DNA of 64,000 nt, from the NCBI GenBank assembly GCA_963573385.1, contig CAUYLG010066210.1:1-64000 (forward strand), in the 5' to 3' direction. Shown here piece after piece: positions 62,197-64,000 of the stretch. Position 1 is the stretch's first letter, and every line of letters begins with the position of its first letter. The position numbers and the translations under genes are program-made. The DNA is from Cacajao melanocephalus. Lineage: Eukaryota; Chordata; Mammalia; Primates; Pitheciidae. The notes under the pieces are model-generated. The model searched no databases, was not told where the DNA came from, and was given only the letters and a program-made list of their open reading frames with translations.

Positions 62197-62685
62197 CTGC
62201 TTATTAAACATTTCTGAGGAAGCCTAGATGGATCTTTGGTTTATTTTTCTCATCTGTAAACCCACCCAATAAATCAGTAGCACCTAAGATTTCTTTCTCT
62301 TCAAGATGTTATTCTAAGCAGTAGAACTACATGTGTTCTTCATAGAAAAAGTTAACAACTTTTCATCAGAGGCTGTGTAAACTCTGGAGAATCAGCCTTT
62401 GTTACCAGATAATAATGTTTTTAGCTTTTTCTGCTGAAAGGAAAAAAATGCTTTGAAGACTAAAAACTACTAGAGCATAACAAGCTTGGGGAGTTAGAAA
62501 AAATATATATTAGGGCAGTACTATGTCTTCTCTGCAATGCTTGAAACATTCAGTATTAAACTTTGGATTAATCCAAAGTCTAAAAAGAAATATATCAAAA
62601 TGCTAAAGCAGTTTTTGGTTAGGATGGTGGATTTTTTTTTCTTTTTCAGAATGTTTACGATGTGCCTGTATTTTGTAATGGAAGC

Positions 62686-62691
62686 AATAAA
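62686..62691 (+). terminator. Candidate distal SSR1 poly(A) signal (AATAAA)
   Basis: AATAAA in GGAAGCAATAAATGC, followed by a GT-rich stretch (GTGGTGTGGGC) at about 62743-62753. It is the last convincing signal before the downstream repeats. Confidence 0.6.
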
Positions 62692-62816
62692 TGCAAATGG
62701 GAAATGTATCTGAGCCTCCTACAGTGAGTACATGTATCACAGTGGTGTGGGCAGCTCATCTGTGGCCCCAGAAGAAACTAAGCCCATTTTTAAAACGATG
62801 CACTGTCACCACATAG

Positions 62817-63137
<321 letters not shown>

Positions 63138-63139
63138 AG

Positions 63140-63943
<804 letters not shown>

Positions 63944-63978
<35 letters not shown>
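63944..63978. repeat. (CA)n microsatellite
   Basis: About 16 uninterrupted CA units in the tail of the Alu. Likely length-polymorphic. Confidence 0.95.
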
Positions 63979-63981
<3 letters not shown>

Positions 63982-64000
63982 ACCTTGTACTTCCGTTGCC

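Noticed and set aside
63944..63978. CRISPR-like or other regularly spaced array
   Set aside because: It is a plain CA microsatellite. No spaced direct repeats of CRISPR type occur anywhere in the window, and the DNA is mammalian.

Overview
This is ordinary primate nuclear DNA, human or a close catarrhine relative. The density of Alu elements in both orientations, including AluY-like copies, together with L1P-type L1, THE1/MST-type LTR, MER2, MIR and L2 repeats and spliced genes with GT-AG introns all point that way. Most of the sequence is interspersed repeat. Only two protein-coding genes can be supported, both on the + strand and arranged in tandem.

Left part (1-29150). Bases 1-3496 are antisense L1 sequence, with a second L1 5' end abutting it. 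A sense L1 at 6037-9222 was itself invaded by an intronless, decayed copy of an ACC-synthase-like gene (ACCSL processed pseudogene, 6331-8500). An older L1 carrying two Alus follows. Three short exons at 14158, 18492 and 21052 splice in frame and end at a stop at 21093. They read as the C-terminus of CAGE1 (cancer antigen 1); the rest of that gene lies left of the window. A dead ATP5MC3 processed pseudogene (16441-17255) sits inside a CAGE1 intron. From 21.1 to 29.1 kb I see repeats and no gene.

Centre and right (29150-62700). A CpG island at about 29.17-30.0 kb is the promoter and first exon of SSR1 (TRAP-alpha, the alpha subunit of the translocon-associated protein complex of the ER membrane). 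Eight coding exons join without a phase error into 286 codons (29503-52765). A roughly 9.9 kb 3'UTR follows, probably ending at an AATAAA at 62686. Intron 2 carries a full-length antisense 7SL RNA pseudogene. Intron 7 carries a credible 15-nt microexon or alternative terminal exon. The 3'UTR carries Alus in both orientations and a 39-nt antisense fragment of 5S rRNA flanked by a 19-bp direct repeat. The last 1.3 kb is intergenic repeat.

I found no CRISPR, operon, bacterial or otherwise exotic system. The items most worth a second look are the SSR1 intron 7 alternative exon, the uORF whose stop overlaps the SSR1 start codon, the 5S rRNA insertion, the XBP1-type core in the promoter, and the nested processed pseudogene. 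Family names of repeats are from memory of consensus sequences, and repeat boundaries are good to about 5-20 bases unless a target-site duplication (TSD) is quoted.
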